A stretch of DNA of 64,000 nucleotides, taken from assembly GCF_900111375.1 (NCBI RefSeq), contig NZ_FOHB01000001.1:434001-498000 (forward strand), read 5' to 3'. This stretch comes from Pedococcus cremeus (GTDB taxonomy: Bacteria; Actinomycetota; Actinomycetes; Actinomycetales; Dermatophilaceae). Each line of letters opens with the position of its first letter. The stretch's first letter is position 1. Both the position numbers and the translations under genes were made by a program. Below the pieces are notes generated by a model that was not told where the DNA came from, ran no database searches, and saw nothing but the letters and a program-made list of their open reading frames with translations. Positions 62,853 through 64,000 of this stretch are shown here, piece after piece.

Positions 62853-64000
62853 CCGGGCCACCGATCTCACCACCGGGCTCCCCGGCCACCTCGCCAGCCG
62901 CCCCGGCCGCCACCTCGCCGACCACGGCGGACGGTTCGAGGTCGCCATGACGACCGGCGCGGGCCAGGAGCAGCACGGCCGGCAGCAGCGCCAGGGCGCC
63001 GGTGGCCAGCGCTGCCCGCACCGTCCACCGGGTGCCGACCCAGCCCAGTGCCGGTCCCCCGGCCCACTCGCCGGCGCTGCCGGCGATGTTGGTGATCGAG
63101 AGCACCGTGGCCCGCGACGACGACTCGGCGATGCCGAGGTTGAGCCAGGTGCGGAACGGCGCCGACGCCAGCGAGCGGACCACCGTGGTCGCCCAGTAGG
63201 CGCTCACCGCGAGCCAGAACCGGTCGGCCAGGGCGAAGGCGAGGGCGGCGCCCAGGAGCAGGGTGTGCAGGGCAGCGAGCAGCCTTGCCAGCCGGGCGTG
63301 CTCGAGTCGCTCGATGCGGGCCACCAGGGGTGCAGCCACGACGAACGAGATGAGCAGGGTGCCCGCCGCCAACACGCCGAACCACGCGACGTCGTCGAGC
63401 CCCCAGAACGTCGGCAGGCCGATGTCGAGCAGCAGGTGGGCCTCCCAGAGCCGGTCCCAGCCCTCGCTCCAGGCACCCACCGCGACGGCCACACCCAGCA
63501 CGGCCAGCAGCACCGGGCGGGCCAGCACCTCGCGTCGGCCGTCGCCGAACGTCGCCAGCGCCGCGCGCGCCGAGGCGGCCGGGCCGGGCACCCGGTCCGG
63601 TCGGGTGAACCCGCGCTCGGGCATGGCCACGGCGAGGAAGACGGCGAGCAGACCTGCGGTCGCTCCGGCGCCCAGCAGGGGCAGGCGCAGGTCGACGGAG
63701 GCGAGCGCCACCGCGGCGCCGATGCCGGTCAGGCCGGCGACCCGCTCCACCTGCGCGCCCCGCTGGTATGCCGCACCGAGCCCCTCGCTGCCCACCTCGT
63801 CGGCGAGCCACGCGTCCTCGGCGCCACTGCGGAACGTCCAGCCGAAGCCCCACAGCGCCATGCCGGCCAGCACGACGCCCGGGCCCGGGGCGAGGCCGAC
63901 GACGAGCATGCCCGACCCGCAGACGACGGCCGCCACGACGAGCGAGAGCCGACGCGAGTACAGGTCGGCGAGCACCCCCGTCGGCACCTCCGAGAGGAAG
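62824..64000 (-). CDS. Major facilitator superfamily transporter, truncated by window end
   Basis: The frame runs from the right edge of the window leftwards for about 390 codons, so the N-terminus is missing. It has about ten membrane spans, beginning with VPTGVLADLYSRRLSLVVAAVVCGSG (the loop 2-3 region of the MFS with GxLaDrxGRR-like spacing) and GMALWGFGWTFRSGAEDAWLADEVG. The C-terminal tail is Pro/Gly-rich and hydrophilic (residues GEVAAGAAGEVAGEPGG). It is convergent with the ACP gene and overlaps it by 29 bases. The substrate is unknown; similar proteins include uncharacterised actinobacterial exporters. Confidence 0.82.
   Translation of the reverse strand, partial: FLSEVPTGVLADLYSRRLSLVVAAVVCGSGMLVVGLAPGPGVVLAGMALWGFGWTFRSGAEDAWLADEVGSEGLGAAYQRGAQVERVAGLTGIGAAVALASVDLRLPLLGAGATAGLLAVFLAVAMPERGFTRPDRVPGPAASARAALATFGDGRREVLARPVLLAVLGVAVAVGAWSEGWDRLWEAHLLLDIGLPTFWGLDDVAWFGVLAAGTLLISFVVAAPLVARIERLEHARLARLLAALHTLLLGAALAFALADRFWLAVSAYWATTVVRSLASAPFRTWLNLGIAESSSRATVLSITNIAGSAGEWAGGPALGWVGTRWTVRAALATGALALLPAVLLLARAGRHGDLEPSAVVGEVAAGAAGEVAGEPGGEIGGPVTPGAASRG

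Overview
The window is chromosomal DNA of a high-GC actinobacterium. The evidence is GC near 70% over most of its length, many GTG starts, four-base ATGA/GTGA gene overlaps, and family markers: a SigR-RsrA (mycothiol-type) redox switch, nickel superoxide dismutase with its maturation protease, cell wall-binding repeat proteins, a DevR/DevS-like pair and a 24-residue bL37-like ribosomal protein. Gene content suggests the Micrococcales (Intrasporangiaceae-like), but that is inference. I see no rRNA, tRNA, CRISPR array, insertion sequence or prophage.

Layout. (1) 1-7.7 kb: a lower-GC surface-polysaccharide island with a polymerase end, two glycosyltransferases, a pyruvyltransferase, a flippase, wecC and, convergent to it, wecB. 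(2) 7.8-12 kb: malic enzyme and a polar amino-acid ABC transporter. (3) 12-18.6 kb: cell-surface genes (a cell wall-binding repeat protein, a decayed copy of it, an LAGTG-anchored repeat protein), sodX-sodN and two secreted proteins. (4) 18.8-24 kb: a DUF3311/sodium-solute symporter pair and two membrane HD-domain phosphodiesterase-like genes preceded by a possible 25-codon peptide gene. (5) 24-34.3 kb: bL37, rsrA-sigR, an SRAP protein, doxX-aroA-rsgA, lhgO, a phosphoesterase lipoprotein and a second ECF sigma factor operon. (6) 34.4-40.5 kb: a complete dipeptide/oligopeptide ABC system. (7) 40.7-48 kb: hisN, a paired M16 peptidase operon, type II NADH dehydrogenase and a Thr-rich lytic transglycosylase. 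(8) 48.2-62.9 kb: a probable oxygen/redox-responsive block with devR, a PPOX protein, devS, an Hsp20-alcohol dehydrogenase pair, a beta-CASP hydrolase, and an operon joining acetyl-CoA synthetase, E1 alpha, E1 beta and E2 of a 2-oxoacid dehydrogenase to an acyl carrier protein. A truncated MFS gene closes the window.

How the genes work together. Four DevR-like 12-15 bp sites lie 41-44 bp upstream of apparently leaderless starts (PPOX, devS, the small gene at 53994, the acetyl-CoA synthetase operon). This suggests that region 8 is one hypoxia/redox regulon making acetyl units from acetate and from pyruvate. The sigR region carries a textbook sigma-R promoter (GGAAT-N18-GTT) just upstream of a start for a 30-residue longer isoform.

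The most unusual signal is genome-scale. The octamer CGGCATAC (or GTATGCCG) occurs about 36 times between 9.2 and 63.8 kb, where about two are expected. It forces rare codons inside genes, forms two inverted pairs between genes, and is absent from the first 9.2 kb including the polysaccharide island.
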